The notes: generated from the letters alone by a model not told the origin. A DNA stretch of 64,000 nucleotides from Orychophragmus violaceus (GCA_030180135.1 CM058240.1:253001-317000), one strand, 5' to 3'. Positions 45,013 to 58,245 are shown, numbered from the stretch's first letter. Numbers and translations are program-made.

Positions 45013-48000
45013 TTTTTTACGGCAAATCTATTTTCATTAATGTAAAGGGTTTACATAGTCAGATGAACAAGCATTAGAGAGCCAAAATGGTATTGAGTCG
45101 AAATCTACAGTGGAGAATAAATGGTGCCTTGCATTGAAAGCAATCAAATGAGCCACCGAGTTACGTTGCCGATGAACAAACACGAAAGAATAGGACTTGA
45201 AGACGCTTGTCATTAACTTGATATCACAACATATATGATGGATGGACCAATCAAACTGACGTTCAGAGAGATGATCAATAAGGAGCTTAGAATCCCATTC
45301 AAAAGAAACGTCAAGAAAGTTCATGGATCTTGCTGAATCCATAGCGAAGAGTAAACCCATAGCTTCAGCCTGAAGAGGCGATGATAAATGTGGCAGGCGA
45401 CAAGCACCCCAGTAGACTATTTGACCCAAATGATCACGGAAAAGCCAACCAGCTGTTCCAGAGTTAGATAAGAGATCAAAAGATGAGTCAAAATTACATT
45501 TTAAAGAAAAATGGGGTGGAGGTGACCATGCCACATTAGAACGAAGAGGATAAGCCATGAGTGAAGTACTTGAAGTTTCTTTATCCAAAATTGTGAGCCA
45601 TTCGGAACAGTCGGAGAGGCAGAGAGTAATTTCCTTTGACACGTCTATTTGTTGATTGTTGAATATGAATGAATTCCGAGCTTTCCAAATCCGCCATAGT
45701 AGGAGGAAAGGCATAATATGATGACCTGTGACCTGTGTAGTGTTCGTTACCCCGTTAACAAGTTCTGACATATTAGCATCAAAGTCATCGGAAGGAGTAG
45801 AGAAGTGCGGTAGTCTAGCCAGAGACCAGAAGCTTAACGAGTTGGGACATCGGAAAAATAAATGGTTTATTGTCTCTTCAGGAGAATGACATCTGGGGCA
45901 TGACTGATCTGGTATGATTCCACGTGAGTGTAAACGACTTTTCGTAGGGATTGCCTGAGTGACCATACTCCACATGAAGTGTTGGAGTTTTGGTTCCACT
46001 GGTATTTTCCAAATCTTGCATTTGGTTTCCAAACTTCCATGTGTAGTGGGTTGGTGTACAGTGGCTGCTATGTTCGACCATGCGAGTTTGTATCCCGAAC
46101 GGACAGTGTATTGTCCATGATGGTTGTAAACCCAAATCGGTATATCAGGACTAGGTTGCCGAGGTAGATATAATGACTTGATAAGTGCATGATCATCAGC
46201 ATGAATGAAAGTAGACAGAGCCTGATTATTTTAGTATTGGCGTCCGTTAAGCACAAAAATTAGATCACATACCATTAACTCAGAGCATTGTAGACTCGGT
46301 AGTGGTCGAGCTGGTCTCGGAGGGAAAGATGGAATCCAATTGCTAGAGAAAATATTTGTGTGAGCACCATCCCCAATACTGTATCTGATTCCTTGTTTCA
46401 AGAGTGATAGACCCACCAATATTGATGACCAGCCATATGATTGGAGCCTCTTTGGTTTGGCTTCAAGAATGCTAACATCTCGATAGTACTTCGCTTTGAA
46501 AATACGGGCAAACAAGGTGTTTGGGTGAGTGAGGAGTCTCCAAGATTGTTTAGCAAGCATTGCATCATTAAATAAAGATAAGTCCCTGAATCCTAGACCG
46601 CCTTGATGCTTCGAGTATTGCAGTTTATCCCAAGCAATCCATGAGACCCCTTTAGAATTATTTCTTTTCTGCCACCAAAATCGTCTAATCTCAGCCGTAA
46701 TTTCATCCGTAATCTGACCCGGTAGTTTGAAGCAGGACATAGCATGGACATGCATCGCTAAAGCCACTGTTTTGAGAAGAATTTCTTTCCCGGCCATGGT
46801 TAGATAACGAGCAGACCAAGAAGATGTTCGTCGTTGGACACTTTCCTTTATAAAATGGAACATGTCGGACTTCTTTCTGCCAAATTCCTCTGGTAGGCCG
46901 AGATATTTCCCAGATCCACCAATGTTTTGTATTTGTAGTAGATCTTTCAAAGGCTGATGTCTTGATTCATCTACCAAAGCTCCAAATGTGACAGAAGATT
47001 TAGTAACGTTTATTTCCTGTCCTGAGCATTTTTCATAGGAGTCGAAGGCCTGTTTCAGTGCTTGGCAATTCCTAGAATTAACTTGAATGAAGAATAATGA
47101 GTCATCGGCAAATAGGAGATGACTAACCCGGGGAACACCATTGCTAATCTTTATACCTTGAATAATATTCATGGCTGATTTTTGATGTATGAGGCGACTC
47201 AGGACATCAGCACATAGAATAAAAAGATATGGCGAGAGAGGGTCACCTTGTCTAAGCCCTTTTTGTGGTGTGACCAAACCATGAGGTGAACCATTAACGA
47301 GGATCGAATAAGTCACCGTACGGACAGTGGTCATGACCCAATTGATCCACACATCACAAAAACCAAGTGTGCGCATGGTACCTTCCAAGAAACCCCAATC
47401 AACCCGATCATAAGCCTTGGATATATCTATTTTTATGGCCATATATGTTGTTGCAACAAGCTTTCTGGAACGCAAGGAATGCATAAGTTCGTTAGCCACC
47501 AAAATGTTATCTGTAGCCATTCTTCCTGGGATAAATGCCGCTTGTTCTTTTGATATGATTTCATTGAGAAATCCTTTAAGCCTTGAAACCAACAGTTTTT
47601 AGATGATCTTATATAGGATGTTACACAACCCAATAGGATGAAAGTCGGAGAAACGAGTTGGAGCAGATATCTTGGGGATTAAGCAAATGTTTGTATGATT
47701 TATTCCATGAGTCATTGTAGTAGTAGCAAAAAATCTCCTAAACTCATTACACACATCTGTCCCGACTATATCCCAACACTGATGGTAAAAACGGGCCGTG
47801 AAGCCATCTGGTCCAGGTCCCTTGTCTGCACCAATATTTCGAACTGATTGAAAAATTTCTTCGTCTGTAAACTCCTTCGTCAGAGCTGCATTGATTTCGT
47901 CCGTAACCAAAGTTGGAATACCCGTAAAGATCGAGAGATCATTATCATTATTCTGGGAAGAATAAACACGCTTGAAGTAGGATTCAGCTTCACGTCCTAT

Positions 48001-48113
48001 ATTAGCATCTCCACGAACAACAGAACCAGCATCATCAGTAATTGTAAGTAGTTTATTACGGCTGTACCTCGACTTTATGGCAGCATGATAGTATTTTGTA
48101 TTTCTGTCAGCCA
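45013..48113 (-). pseudogene. 5'-truncated, inactivated LINE (non-LTR retrotransposon)
   Basis: Minus-strand remains of an L1-like element. In order they hold the linker before RT (ADRNTKYYHAAIKSRYSRNK, from 48114), reverse transcriptase (KGPGPDGFTARFY; KIDISKAYDRVDWGF; QGDPLSPYLFILC; FADDSLFF), a zf-RVT Cys/His region (CPRCHSPEETINHLFFRC) and a C-terminal RNase H-like domain (CNFDSSFDLLSNSGTAGWLF...). The endonuclease part is missing. Two in-frame TAA codons break the frame, one at 47601-47599 (ILYKII*KLLVSR) and one at 46233-46231 (LNGRQY*NNQAL), with no frameshift between. A short T run at 45013-45019 is the remnant of the poly(A) tail. Flanking aattttttaatat-like sequence on both sides could be an imperfect target duplication. 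Confidence 0.9.
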
Positions 48114-48129
48114 ATTTTTTTTTTAATAT

Positions 48130-48448
48130 TTAAAAGAATCAATTTGTAAATAAAATTTGACTCCAAAATAGAGTGAAATATGGATTAATTTCATGCATTA
48201 TTCTAAAATATTGTTCCATTTTAGGATGGAGATGGGCTAATATAAAAGTAAACCGAATAAAAAGTTATACTCCTAGTTTATTGGTATTTTAGCCTTTTAG
48301 GTCCTGCATTAAATAAATAGTACATAAGAACGTGTCTACTTATTATTTTGGGATTTGTATATAATCAAACCAATTTTCTTTTTCCTTCTTCCCAGATTCG
48401 GAAGAGAACCGACGCTTGTCCGTCTCTGATCGCCTCCACTCTGTGCCA
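48130..48448. other. Upstream region of the small membrane-protein gene
   Basis: AT-rich to about 48360, then a short, less AT-rich stretch that is probably leader. A ctccaaaatagagtgaaatatgg...ttccattttaggatgg stretch looks like part of a small DNA element. Confidence 0.4.
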
Positions 48449-50089
48449 ATGAAGGATGGCGACACATCTCTGAGCACCTCTTCCGTCGCGGCGACGACGG
48501 GTGTTTCAACAAATAATAAGAAGGAAAGCGGTTATTCCGCTCTCTTTGCGAAAGGACGATACAAGTTTTGGGCCTTAGCCGCGATTCTGCTGCTCGCTTT
48601 CTGGTCAATGCTTACCGGCACCGTGAATCTCCGGTGGTCAGCCAGGAACATAAACCATTTCACCGACGATCTGGTCTTTCCGATCCACGAGGATCTCGAT
48701 GTTCTCGTGAGTATCCTTCCGTGATCTCATTTTGTTTCAGATTTCGAAGTTGGATTGTTTTTGATTGGTTTTGGTTTGATTGCGAGATCAGGAAATGGAG
48801 GAGAGGGAGAAAGCGGTGAAGCACATGTGGGATGTGTATAACAATGGCCGTCGTATTAGATTACCGAGGTTTTGGCAGGAGGCGTTTGAGGCTGCTTACG
48901 AGGAGCTTACGAGTGATGCACCTGATGTGGTTGAAGCTGCCATTGCTGAGATCGCGAGGATGTCTATTCGCTCCGTTGCCATAGATCCACCTCCGGTGCA
49001 TTCCACGGTGAGAAGAATCTAACACTAAATCTGTCTTCCAGCATCGTTTAACACTGCTACTTGCTCTATTTTAATTGGTTTAGGTCATAGCTTCATTCTG
49101 ATTAGCTTTTGTTATACATTTGAATCATTTTCTATCACACTGAATTGGAAGATTGACACTTTACTAGAATTAGAACAAAAATTAGAGAGACCAGAGTTTG
49201 ATCTGTGTAATGGTATTGCCAACCATTCTGTCATATATCATGGATAGTGGATGTGCTTTAACTGGGTTTAGATTAGTATATTATGTACAGTGTTAGTAGA
49301 TGAGTCGACGAACTTCAGTTTCTGTACAGCTACATTAGGCAACAAGGGAAAAGAAACATGTTCATGTTCTTCTTCTGAATATTATGGTCAAGATCTTGTA
49401 TTTATATGATTCTAAGCAACTAACATAGATGTTGGCTGATCCTTATTTCGGGTAGGGTGTTTGGAAGAAAGCTTCTTCTTTACATGGGTCTGCTTTCTAT
49501 ATAATGTCGGAGATATCTTCGTATATGCAAATTTGTTGGTGTTTGTTTACAGTTTAATTAGGCAGAGAATATGGTTTCTCTGTCTGCATTTTTTTTTAAT
49601 TTCACACTAAGCCACATAAGGTAGAGAGATCTACTAAATGTTTGGATGTTATGTTTCTTTCCTTCACGTGATTATGGTAGATAGATCATAGTAGCATTCT
49701 CTCCTCAGTGCATCGGTCTGGTTACTACTATATATCCACTTCCATGTTGTTGATTGTATCAAACTTACATTATAGTAAATACATTGCAAGGTTTGTTTCT
49801 CAGCCCGATACTTCTTGCAAGATCCTTAGCTTCTCAGTGTGTTGATGTTTAGGAGAGTTGTACACAAGCATTGATCCTTATAGTCCCATCGACATAGAAA
49901 GAATTTGCCTATTTGGAAACCTTGAGCCTTATTGTGGTAACGAAATCTCGTGATTTCTGCATGCAGATTTGCTTTAACCGTGTGATCTCTGTTTTGCAGA
50001 ACGTACGGGAATTGACAAAGACTCTGAAACTTGCAGACAAAGGAAGAACAACTCAATTATCCAAACGAAGCAGCCGTAGATTGAAATAG
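48449..50089 (+). CDS. Small plant-specific single-pass membrane protein (possibly DUF1195)
   Basis: Three exons, 48449-48706, 48792-49007 and 50000-50089, join in phase to 187 residues; the second intron is nearly 1 kb. One membrane segment is evident (FWALAAILLLAFWSMLTG, about residues 38-55). A Ser/Thr-rich N terminus precedes it. The soluble part contains EMEEREKAVKHMWDVYNNGRR, FWQEAFEAAYEELTSD and a basic C terminus (SKRSSRRLK). Function is unknown. It resembles a plant-only family that I think is DUF1195, but I am not certain. From memory, At3g50685 near U1-70K on Arabidopsis chromosome 3 is a similar-sized unknown protein, which would fit its place beside U1-70K here. Confidence 0.8.
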
Positions 50090-50549
50090 CTTCGGAGCTT
50101 CTTAAGTTTTGTTAATTCTCCAGAGCTTTATCTAAGGTAGTGTAGTCGCCTGCCGGTGTGGCATAACCATACATAGTCTTGTCATCCGTTCCTTAAACAA
50201 ATATGTCTATGACTAGTGATATTTTTTCTTCCATAGGCATGAATTACTTTGCTATCATCTCTGAAAACAAAATTTTTGAGCAACTATATTTTTTTCTTCG
50301 GGCTTTTATGGGCTTTTTATTGTGATGTCCTTTTTCTGTTGTCGCTCTAAGCTCAGCACAATTTTCCAAATATAAATGAATAACTGCTGGCCCAAAAAAA
50401 AACTAACATAAATTGGAGTAATTAAGTTCCCAGACGAGAACGAAAACTATATTTTGTTCAAGCTTGGTTCATTTTAATATCCTCAGTAGGCGAGTCCCAC
50501 ATCTCCTTCCACCCGAAAAACCCTAGCTGAGCTCCGATCGTCCTTCACC
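50090..50549. other. Intergenic spacer, includes U1-70K promoter
   Basis: Terminator side of the preceding gene and promoter/leader of U1-70K; no further gene seen. Confidence 0.5.
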
Positions 50550-53500
50550 ATGGGGGACTTGAACGATCCTTTCATGCGTAACCAAAATGCCGCCGTCCAG
50601 GCACGCCCTAAGGCTCAGAACCGAACCAATGTTCTTCAGCTTAAGCTGGTACGATTTAGCTCTTGTTTGCTTTGCTGCTCTTACTAACCACATAGTTAGG
50701 ATTCCATTTTATCATCTGGCTGCGCGTGATGCGAATTTGGAACAATACACAATTATTGCTGAGATTTTATTTGCTGCGGTCCCGATGCTATGGATATCGA
50801 ATATGCCCACTGGTTTAATTTATCAGAGTTTGGAATTTATAAGATCTGAAACCTGTTTGATGAGGTTTTCATCTTGTTATCTAGTTAATATGATCTCTTG
50901 GTAATTCGCAGATGGGTCAAAGCCACCCAACAGGCTTAACGCCCAATCTTTTGAAGCTCTTTGAGCCACGACCGCCGTTGGAGTTCCAGCCACCACCAGA
51001 GAAGAGAAAATGCCCTCCTTATTCAGGTTTCAACTTAGCTTCTGAGTCTATTAAACTCTACTCATTATGGCCTTTGGTTGTGATTTTTTTTTTCTTTCAC
51101 TTTAGGCATGGCTCAGTTTGTGAGTCACTTTGCTGAACCTGGAGATCCAGAGTATGCTCCACCCAAGCCGGAAGTTGAAACACCCGTATGTTTGCATCTC
51201 AATATGTCTCTCTGTTATGCTCATTTCAGTGACATATTTATATAGTCTTATATGTTTGTTTTCTTTGGACCAGGCACAAAAAAGAGAGAGAATTCATAAA
51301 TCACGACTGGAGAAAGGGGCTGAAAAGGCTGCAGAGGATCTAAAGAAATGTGAACCTTTTTCACATTATAACTATAGCCAGGCTTTGTTTTGGTGAATTG
51401 AAGTTACAATTTGTTATTTTTGTCTGGCAGATGACCCCAATAATGATCCCAATGCTTCTGGAGATCCATACAAGACATTATTTGTTGCAAGACTTGTAAG
51501 TTGTGCTGCCTGTTGAAATCACTCTCATGGACAATTGTTGTTTTGTGGTGCTTGACTTTATCTTCTTCTTATCGTCTTGCAGAACTACGAGACCTCTGAG
51601 AGTAAGATTAAAAGGGAGTTTGAGGCTTATGGACCAATTAAGCAGGTATGTATTTCTGAGCATTCTCCACAAGGTTCGGTAAGAAGTTACTATATGACTG
51701 CTCGCTCTCATCTACTCTTTGCAACATGTTTGGTTTTACGTCCAGTAGGTTCTGAGTCTTTTTTTAAAGTACAACTTTTCCTTTGAGATCAGAAGTCAAG
51801 CTGTTTCTGAATTGCCATGTTTTCACCTTCTTTTAGTCTGATTAAAGCCACTGGGCCTTTTTCTTATAACTTGCTAACATAAATATATCCGGGTCAATAG
51901 TTGTAATTTCACAAACCTTTCTGCTCCGTGGTGATTGGTTGAGATGTTTCGGGGCAAGTCAACTGTAGGAACAGGTATAGATCAGGTAACTTTTACATTT
52001 TGACCTCTCTTTTCAAAGGATATATATTCCTTTTACTATAGATGGTGTACGCTCACAGATTTCATAGTCTCTGAGTTATATTTCTCTCCAAACCCAATCG
52101 GTAAGCCACTAAGAAATATTTCGTCCCCATTTTTCCTATCCATCTGGTTCCTAAGAAAATGTTCATCCTACACGGGAAGCCAAAATTTGGGGGTTTAGGT
52201 AAAACAGTATCGGTAATTAAAGTAGTGAGTATACCACCTCTTCTCTCTTTCTGGCTTTAAAGGTTAGCAAAAGTATTATCCGCTTCTATCAAGGTGATCT
52301 GGTAAATTTGTAAATTATATATGATATGTGTATATCTAAGTTTCATAAAGTTTTAAAACCCTGGTAAGGGGTCGATAAACCCTTCAGAAATGCTAGAACT
52401 TGATGCCATGGAATCCATATTCTCCCAATTCTTGATGTGGTGATGATGTGGAAGCCTGTTAAGAAAAAGGTTGCCTGTGCTTGTTTGACATGTAACACAA
52501 CGTATCTGAAAGCTGGTTCAAATTCTCGCAGAGTTTGTGATTTCTTGATATCTTTGTTTTTTTCACTCGTCAGGTTCATTTGGTGACTGATCAGCAAACC
52601 AATAAACCCAAAGGCTATGCGTTTATCGAGTACTTGAACACCCGTGACATGAAAGGTGCGGGAAACCTACTTGTAATGATGTTTTCTGTTCCATAATATT
52701 ATTTTTTTCTTTACTGACATACAGCTTGTGGTCTCTTATAGCGGCATATAAACAGGGTGATGGAAGGAAGATTGATGGCAGAAGAGTGTTGGTTGATGTT
52801 GAGAGAGGTAGAACAGTCCCAAACTGGCGTCCCCGTAGGCTTGGTGGTGGACTTGGTACAACCAGAGTTCCCAGTGAGAAGATTGCTGGCGAGGAGGAGC
52901 AACAACAACAACCACAAGCAAGAATGTCCCGCTCCGAGGAACCTAGAGCCCGTGAAGATCGGTAAGATATTTCTTTTTCCCAAAACCCTGCAGTTTGTTT
53001 CCTCTCTGACTGTCACTTTGTTGTGGCTGATTATATGGTGGATGCAGTGAGAAATCTCGTGATAGGGGCAAAGAAAGGGAACGCGAGCAGTCTCATGAGC
53101 GGTCCCGTGAACGGTCTCGTGATAGACCGAGAGAAAGTCATAGAGAGGATAAGCACCACAGGGACCGGGACCGAGGTAGAGAAAGGGATAGAGAAAGAGA
53201 GAGCAGGCCTGACCGAGGAGATAGAGACCGTCGGGACCGTACTCGTGATCACGACCGGGAGCGGAGTCGGAAAAGGGAACGTGACTATGAGAGCGGTGAG
53301 TATGAAGAAGATGGTGGAAGATCCCGTGAGAGAGAAACAGAGTATGAGCGGGGTGGGTCGAAGCAGAGGCGAGGTGAGTCAGAGGAAGGTCATGGCTACT
53401 ACGAAGGGCGTAGACGTTCAAGCCATCATGAGCGTGAGGAGGAACAAGAAGGTGACCAAGACCGTTATGGCCGAATGGAGGAAGAAGAATACCGTTATGA

Positions 53501-53552
53501 TGATCGTGAGTACAAGCGGTCAGAGCGTTCCAAGTCGCGTGAGTATCGCTGA
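50550..53552 (+). CDS. U1-70K: U1 small nuclear ribonucleoprotein 70 kDa (U1-70K)
   Basis: Nine exons: 50550-50648, 50912-51026, 51106-51185, 51274-51349, 51431-51495, 51583-51645, 52574-52655, 52742-52961 and 53048-53552. They join in phase to 434 residues (Arabidopsis protein about 427). U1-70K binds stem-loop I of U1 snRNA and recruits SR proteins for 5' splice-site recognition in the nucleus. The N terminus is the U1-70K signature (MGDLNDPFMRNQNAAVQ..., LKLFEPRPPLEFQPPPEKRK). The RRM has RNP2 LFVARLN and RNP1 KGYAFIEY, split by the long sixth intron. The C-terminal half is RS/RD/RE-rich. Exon 6 ends at KQ and exon 7 begins VHLVTD. The 928-bp sixth intron is discussed as a finding. Confidence 0.95.
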
Positions 53553-54035
53553 CGTTATATTTCTTCCGTAATAACAATAAAGTTGTGTGTAGTTTTGTGT
53601 TTGTTTTGTTTGTTTTCGTCTGTCAATTTGTTCAACAGTTATTTCTTACTACCTGAGAAACAATCAAAACCAATTTGCATTTGAGCTTATCAGCGTTCTA
53701 TGTTTAGTATGTTGCAGCCTCTAGAGATTCATTTATTACAACGTTGAGAATATAATGAGAGTAATTAAAAGTTACATTACTTTTATGTTTTCATAATTGA
53801 GCATATACATAACAAAAATCGTGAATTAGGGAGAAACCTCGGGGTATAAGTGTCATTCACTTATTCCCGCCCATTGGCGCTACTTCCAATTAATAAAAAA
53901 ATCGTAAAGTGTGACAGTGTGTCTTTTCATTATACCCTCGTTTTGAATTTACTCTCCAAAAGCGACGGAGATTGTTCAGTGGTTTCTCCCGCCGCTTGGG
54001 TTTTTATCTTGCCGGAATTTCCTTCTTCTCCGACG
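53553..54035. other. Intergenic spacer, includes DDM1 promoter and leader
   Basis: No other gene. The part from about 53870 has a CG/CT-rich leader-like composition. Confidence 0.5.
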
Positions 54036-57000
54036 ATGGTTAGCCTGCGCTCCACAAAAACCACTCCGTAAGCCTCTCACCTTATGCCATTGTTTCTCTC
54101 ATTTCATTCTTGTTTCCCGGCATCCTTAACGCTCTCGAAATCCCTCGCTATGTTTTTGGGGGTTTTCCCTCGCTGCGTATGATTGCTTGTTGTGTTTTGG
54201 TTTCTATCCGGAACTTGTTAGTTTCTCTGCTGATATTTCATCTGTCATTTTATATTCGGATTTTTAGGGCTTCGGAAATGGCCAGCGACGGAAAAACGGA
54301 GAAAGATGCCTCCGTCGATTCACCGACTTCTGTTCTTAGTGAAGAGGTTTGTTCTGGGTTCTGGATTCTTAGTGCTTCGGATTTTTTTTCCCGTCTTCTT
54401 TTAGGAGTGTGAAACCTTTTGTGTTACCTTTTTGGGTTCTACTTTTGATTTTGGTTCTGTAAATGGGGTATTATTTTCACTACCTGATATGGGCCCTGTT
54501 TCTTCATCTTAAAGGAAAACGGTGAGGAGAAAACTGCTACCGTTGTAGAGGAAGAAATACTGTTAGCCAAAAATGGAGATTCAACTCTTGTATCTGAGGC
54601 CATGGCTCAGGAAGAAGAGCAGCTGCTCAAAATTCGGGAAGACGAAGAGAAAGCAAAATGTGCTGGGTCTGGTGAAGCTCCTGATCTGAATGATACCCAG
54701 TTTACTAAACTGGATGAGCTCTTGACGCAAACCCAACTCTATTCTGAGTTTCTCCTTGAGAAAATGGAGGATATTACACAAGTAAATCTTCTTCTCCTTT
54801 GTTATTCACGTTTGTAATGAGATTTATTTTCTTATAACTGAGTTCTTTTGCTTTGCTAGAATGGGATAGAAAGTGAGCCCCAAAAAGCTGAGCCAGAGAA
54901 GAAAGGTCGTGGACGCAAAAGAAAGGCTCCTCAGGGTGACAGTGTTAGTTCCTTTTATAAACTTCATCTACTCTCATGTTTGATATGTTTTGTTATTTCT
55001 GCTTGTTCAGAAAATCAACTTACTTGGATGTTGGATTCTTTATTCTTTATTCAGACTAAGGCTAAGAAAGCTGTTGCTGCGATGATTTCAAGATCTAAAG
55101 AAGGTCTTGAATCTGCCAACTCAGATCTGACAGATGAAGAAAGAGTCATGAAAGAGCAGAGTGAACTAGTTCCTCTTCTTACTGGTGGAAAGTTAAAGTC
55201 TTATCAGCTTAAAGGTGTGAAATGGCTGATATCATTGTGGCAAAATGGCTTGAATGGAATTTTAGCTGATCAAATGGGGCTTGGAAAGACAATTCAGACG
55301 ATTGGTTTCCTATCACATCTGAAAGGAAATGGGTTAGATGGTCCATATCTAGTAATTGCTCCACTGTCTACTCTTTCAAATTGGATGAATGAGATCGCTA
55401 GGTACTCTCTTGACCATTCATCTTTATGTAGAATGACAAGCATTTGTGTTTTTTTCAAAATTTTCCTCCCCTTGCTGAATAGGTTCACGCCTTCCATTGA
55501 TGCTATCATCTATCATGGAAATCAGAAAGAAAGAGACGAGATCAGGAGGAAGCACATGCCCAGAACTATTGGTCCGAAGTTCCCTATAGTTATCACTTCT
55601 TATGAGGTTGCTATGAATGATGCTAGAAAAAGTTTGCGTCAATATCCATGGAAATATGTTGTGATTGATGAGGTAATTTTCAGATTGACTAGTGTCCCAG
55701 GCACATGAGTTTGTATCATCAAGATGATCCTTCTAATTTATTGTTTTTGTTCTTGTATCTTATAGGGCCATAGGTTGAAAAACCACAAGTGTAAATTGCT
55801 GAGGGAACTAAGATACTTGAAAATGGAGAACAAACTTCTGCTGACAGGAACACCTCTGCAAAATAATTTGTCTGAGCTTTGGTCACTGTTGAACTTTATT
55901 CTGCCTGACATTTTTGCATCACATGACGAATTTGAATCATGGTACAACATGGTCCTTTTCTACTGTTATCCCTCACTTGTATATGTCTTTTGTCTTTTCT
56001 TATAGTGAGCATGTGGATTTGTTTTTACATTCTTACTTTTCAAGGGTCCAGCTGATAAATTGAGTATTTTGTAGGTTTGATTTTTCTGGAAAGAACAAAA
56101 ATGAAGCAACTAAGGAAGAAGGAGAAGAGAAAAGAAGAGCTCAGGTATGAACAATTATGGTTAATTTAGTAGATTTCTTTGTATATATATATATCTCATG
56201 AGAAGAGTAAATTCTTGTCTAGGTCGTTTCCAAACTTCATAATATACTGCGACCTTTCATCCTCCGAAGAATGAAATGTGATGTTGAGCTGTTACTTCCG
56301 CGGAAAAAGGAGATTATTGTTTATGCCACAATGACGGCTCATCAGAAAAAGTTCCAGGAACATCTTGTGAATCACACGTTGGAAGCACACATTGGAGAGA
56401 ATGGTATCCGACGTACTTGATCTTCTGTGTTTTTATGCTTACAGTTAGTTTTGTCTTTTCTGCATTGCTTTGTTAATCCCTTATACTCCAGGTCATGGCT
56501 GGAAGGGAAAGCTTAACAATCTGTTTGTTCAACTTCGGAAGAACTGCAACCATCCTGACCTTCTTGTGGGGCAACTAGATGGTTCATGTATGTCAGTGTG
56601 CCTTTTTACAAACGTGTAAAAAAATATTCTACTAATCTGTCTAACTGTTCCTGTTCGTGACAGATCTCTACCCTCCTGTTGAAGATATTGTTGGACAGTG
56701 CGGTAAATTCCGCTTATTGGAGAGATTGCTTGTTCGGTTATTTGCCAAGAATCACAGAGTATGTTAAACAAGCCCCTGACTCGTAGCTCATTTCCCATGA
56801 GACCTGCTCTGATTTTTTTTCCTGATCAACAGGTCCTAATCTTCTCCCAGTGGACAAAAATCTTGGACATTATGGACTACTACTTCAGTGAGAAGGGGTT
56901 TGAGGTTTGCAGAATCGATGGCAGTGTGAAACTGGAGGAAAGGAGAAGACAGGTTTCTCTTGTGCTTATGCTACTTTTGCATCTAAACAATATTCTGACC

Positions 57001-57861
57001 ATATCATAACCACAATGTCTCTCTCTCTCTCATGAAATAGATCCAAGAATTCAATGATGAGAAGAGCAATTGCAGAATATTTCTTCTCAGTACTAGAGCT
57101 GGAGGACTCGGAATTAATCTTACTGCTGCTGATACCTGCATCCTCTACGACAGCGATTGGGTAATCAAATTAGCCATTTTTTCTTAAGAAACTCTTTCCT
57201 GGGTTTATCTCTGTTTGGTGGTCTTTAACTGGTGTGTATGCCTGATCTCCAGAACCCTCAAATGGACTTGCAAGCCATGGACAGATGCCACAGAATTGGT
57301 CAAACAAAACCTGTTCATGTTTACAGGCTTGCTACGGCACTGTCACTAGAGGTAAAATTCTATGTTTTTTATCAATCAATTTCTAAACCTGAGTCAGTGA
57401 GATTGTTGACTGACTAGTTTACGACATCTGCGCAGGGCCGGATTCTGAAACGAGCATACAGCAAGCTTAAGCTGGAGCATGTGGTTATTGGCAAAGGGCA
57501 GTTTCATCAAGAACGTGCTAAGTCTTCAGCACCACTAGAGGTTTAAATTTTTTCAAAACCAAATCCATTTTATTATACCTTTAAAAGCATAATTTCTTAG
57601 TAAAGCTTGAACCAAACAAACACACAGGAAGATGACATACTGGCGTTGCTTAAGGACGACGAAACAGCTGAAGATAAACTGATACAAACCGATATAAGCG
57701 AGGAGGATCTTGACCGGTTGCTAGACCGGAGTGACCTGATGATTACTTCACCAGGCGATCCAGAACCACAAGCTGGTGAAGCTTTTCCTGTGAAGGGTCC
57801 GGGTTGGGAAGTGGTCCTGACTAGTTCGGGTGGAGGGATGCTGTCTTCCCTAAACAGTTAG
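54036..57861 (+). CDS. DDM1: SNF2-family chromatin remodeller DDM1
   Basis: Sixteen exons: 54036-54067, 54268-54346, 54515-54781, 54860-54943, 55055-55401, 55483-55672, 55766-55941, 56075-56144, 56223-56403, 56492-56587, 56664-56758, 56833-56952, 57041-57160, 57253-57351, 57436-57540 and 57628-57861. They join in phase to 764 residues, the Arabidopsis length. DDM1 is the LSH-type ATPase that lets methyltransferases reach H1-rich heterochromatin and silences transposons. Motif I DQMGLGKT is near residues 226-233, motif II DEGH near 332-335, LTGTPLQNNLSELW follows, and the C-lobe has LIFSQWTK, STRAGGLGINLTAAD and QAMDRCHRIGQ. The start MVSLRS matches the family. The intact ATPase motifs suggest a working gene. 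DDM1 lies about 12.5 kb from a very young retrotransposon. Confidence 0.96.
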
Positions 57862-58245
57862 AACCATTGAAAACCACTTCGGTGTGTGTGTTTTTTTTTC
57901 CGGAACAATACCGGTTACTTTTGCCTGAAAGGGTTTGTTTGATCATTGGAGAGCATCGGAAGTTTTTGTAAGTTAGGAAAACACTTGAAGCCTTGAAAAC
58001 ATTATGGCGTTATTAGCTCTCTCATGTGATGGAAACAATTGGCCCTCCCTGCTTTTGCAATGGCGGATATATTATGTTTTTTAGTTATTCCCTTTGAAAT
58101 TTGGCAGTTTAATGAATTTGGAACTTACCCAAAAAAATAAGTGAATTTGGAACTTGTAATTTTGATGATGTGTGGGTTGATTCGGGTTTTTTCAAGATGG
58201 ACAGGCCCAATAAACAATTGATATTACAAAATTTATAAAAAAAAA
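57862..58245. other. DDM1 3' region, no gene
   Basis: 3' untranslated and spacer sequence. A short direct duplication (gaatttggaactt) occurs at about 58114-58157. Confidence 0.5.

Noticed and set aside
52711..53577. Long minus-strand open frame (288 codons) and a plus-strand frame opposite the U1-70K 3' end
   Set aside because: They mirror the Arg/Asp/Glu-rich low-complexity exons of U1-70K; His/Leu/Pro-rich composition with no domain, and they ignore the splice sites.
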